Shown here piece after piece: positions 6,874-7,583 of a DNA stretch of 7,583 bases. The stretch lies in contig CAYLRY010000071.1 of assembly GCA_964386535.1 (NCBI GenBank), positions 1-7,583 on the forward strand. Direction: 5' to 3'. Origin of the DNA: CAYLRY01 sp964386535 (GTDB taxonomy: Bacteria; Chloroflexota; Dehalococcoidia; Dehalococcoidales; UBA3254). How positions within the stretch are numbered: position 1 is the stretch's first letter; each line of letters starts with the position of its first letter. Under the pieces are notes generated by a model that worked only from the letters and a program-made list of their open reading frames with translations, was not told the origin of the DNA and searched no databases. Made by a program: the position numbers and the translations under genes.

Positions 6874-6908
6874 AAGAATAGATCGTATAATGATACCTTT
6901 GTATTCTT
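6874..6908 (-). repeat. Nested inverted repeat in the 5' region of the 206-aa gene
   Basis: AAGAATA (6874-6880) and TATTCTT (6902-6908) are exact 7-base inverted arms. Inside them GTAT (6885-6888) and ATAC (6893-6896) form a second 4-base pair of arms. The structure lies in the 61-base gap between the secreted-protein stop and the next ribosome binding site, ending three bases before that site. It has no T-run, so a terminator is unlikely. It could modulate translation or mRNA processing between the two genes. Confidence 0.35.
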
Positions 6909-6919
6909 AAGCTTATAAA

Positions 6920-7492
6920 TCAGTTCGGTTCAGCCAGTATGGTAATATTGGAATTCCCTGAGAGACCTCCAGTATTGCCTAGGGTCACTTTCAAGTACAG
7001 ATCCTTTTTTGATCCATTGTAACCTGTATTTGGACCAATCGTTACCCCTGAGTTAGTCACAGTGTTAAAAATAACCGGTTTATTAATCAACTCGCCTGAA
7101 GAACAAGCTGCGCCTTTTTCGTTTATTAAGTAATATTCAGATGAAACAACTGAATTTGTCCAGGAAGAGATGTTGTAATAGATGTAATATTCATATGTTG
7201 TGTCAGTATTGACCAGAGTGGCAACCGGTCTGGCGTCACCTGCGTCGCCGAAGGTCTGAGGACTGGAACTGTTTATATCATTACGAGGATTTTCAACCGT
7301 ACTACCCGGAGTTCCCTTGGGAAATGTTATAGTTGAAATATCAGTTTGATAGTCCTGGGCTTTAATCGATATCGCTGTGACATTCTTGGTACTGGCGTTT
7401 TGTGTGGCTGAGTTAGCGGCATAAGATACTATAGGAAGCATAGATACTGATATTAATGATAACACCAGGGCAATCCATAATAATCTCTTCAT
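6920..7492 (-). CDS. Small secreted beta-rich protein of unknown family
   Basis: This 190-residue protein begins at ATG 7492-7490, with AGGAG six bases upstream (7499-7503). Residues 1-25 are a clear signal peptide (MKRLLWIALVLSLISVSMLP, with cleavage likely after SYA). The mature part has no second hydrophobic segment, lipobox, sortase motif or catalytic signature. It is rich in Asn, Thr and Ser, with alternating polar/hydrophobic stretches such as YEYYIYYNISSW and KKDLYLKVTLGN, so a beta-sandwich is likely. There is a single cysteine in GAACSSG. It is the first visible gene of the minus-strand cluster and the only one without a membrane anchor. It may be the abundant soluble or polymerising component displayed by the two anchored partners, but that is inference. 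I do not recognise the family. Confidence 0.72.
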   Translation of the reverse strand: MKRLLWIALVLSLISVSMLPIVSYAANSATQNASTKNVTAISIKAQDYQTDISTITFPKGTPGSTVENPRNDINSSSPQTFGDAGDARPVATLVNTDTTYEYYIYYNISSWTNSVVSSEYYLINEKGAACSSGELINKPVIFNTVTNSGVTIGPNTGYNGSKKDLYLKVTLGNTGGLSGNSNITILAEPN

Positions 7493-7521
7493 CTTCTTCT
7501 CCTGTTTAAATATATATATTT

Positions 7522-7542
7522 ATTATCATGTGAGAAATCTCA
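7522..7542 (-). promoter_or_regulatory. Possible promoter/operator region of the minus-strand cluster
   Basis: On the minus strand GATAAT (7522-7527) matches five of six bases of a -10 element, but no good -35 is seen at the right distance. Just upstream lies the palindrome TGAGA-AA-TCTCA (7531-7542), which would fall within the promoter spacer, a typical site for a repressor or activator. The flanking DNA (7504-7530) is almost pure A/T. Confidence 0.3.
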
Positions 7543-7583
7543 GCTTCATAACTATGCGGTATATAAATCTATGTCTTCTATTT

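Noticed and set aside
6886..6891. TATAAT on the plus strand as an antisense promoter
   Set aside because: The hexamer is perfect, but no acceptable -35 lies upstream and it is part of the inverted repeat in an AT-rich gap.

Overview
The window reads as chromosomal DNA of an anaerobic bacterium of moderate GC content. The clues are a ferredoxin-type 4Fe-4S protein, GGAG-type ribosome binding sites, tight gene spacing, and surface proteins with fibronectin-like and beta-sandwich domains of the kind common in Clostridia (Desulfotomaculum/Pelotomaculum-like) and Dehalococcoidia. I cannot choose between these two groups from sequence alone. No rRNA, tRNA, CRISPR array, insertion sequence or phage gene was seen.

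Layout. The window opens inside a plus-strand gene whose C-terminal end carries one 4Fe-4S motif (to 179). A 312-base leader without a convincing gene follows. Next is a 694-residue exported membrane protein (492-2576) with an extracellular Ig-like region, one transmembrane helix and a cytoplasmic DUF4129-like tail. After an AT-rich gap with a candidate promoter comes a compact three-gene plus-strand cluster (2696-5134): a divergent methylthioadenosine-phosphorylase-family protein, a YdjM/DUF457-like membrane metal-dependent hydrolase, and a PfkB-family sugar/nucleoside kinase. The spacings are 5 bases and then a 17-base overlap. The kinase gene meets a minus-strand gene tail to tail, with the two stop codons overlapping by 4 bases (5131-5134).

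The minus-strand cluster is transcribed from 7492 to 5131. It encodes three exported proteins: a small secreted beta-rich protein without an anchor (190 aa), a single-pass protein with a NEW3/DUF916-like extracellular domain (206 aa), and a single-pass protein with an Fn3-like domain plus a ZU5-like beta-sandwich domain (357 aa). Only the last two have a C-terminal membrane anchor, so the set looks like an envelope or surface complex with one soluble subunit and two anchored partners.

Most notable points. The MTAP-family protein lacks the two aspartates that read the purine base and has changes in its phosphate site, and the kinase from the same transcript also has substitutions at positions that contact substrate. 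Together they may handle a non-standard nucleoside or sugar. This is inference, not demonstrated. The three-gene secreted cluster is the other candidate for an undescribed system.
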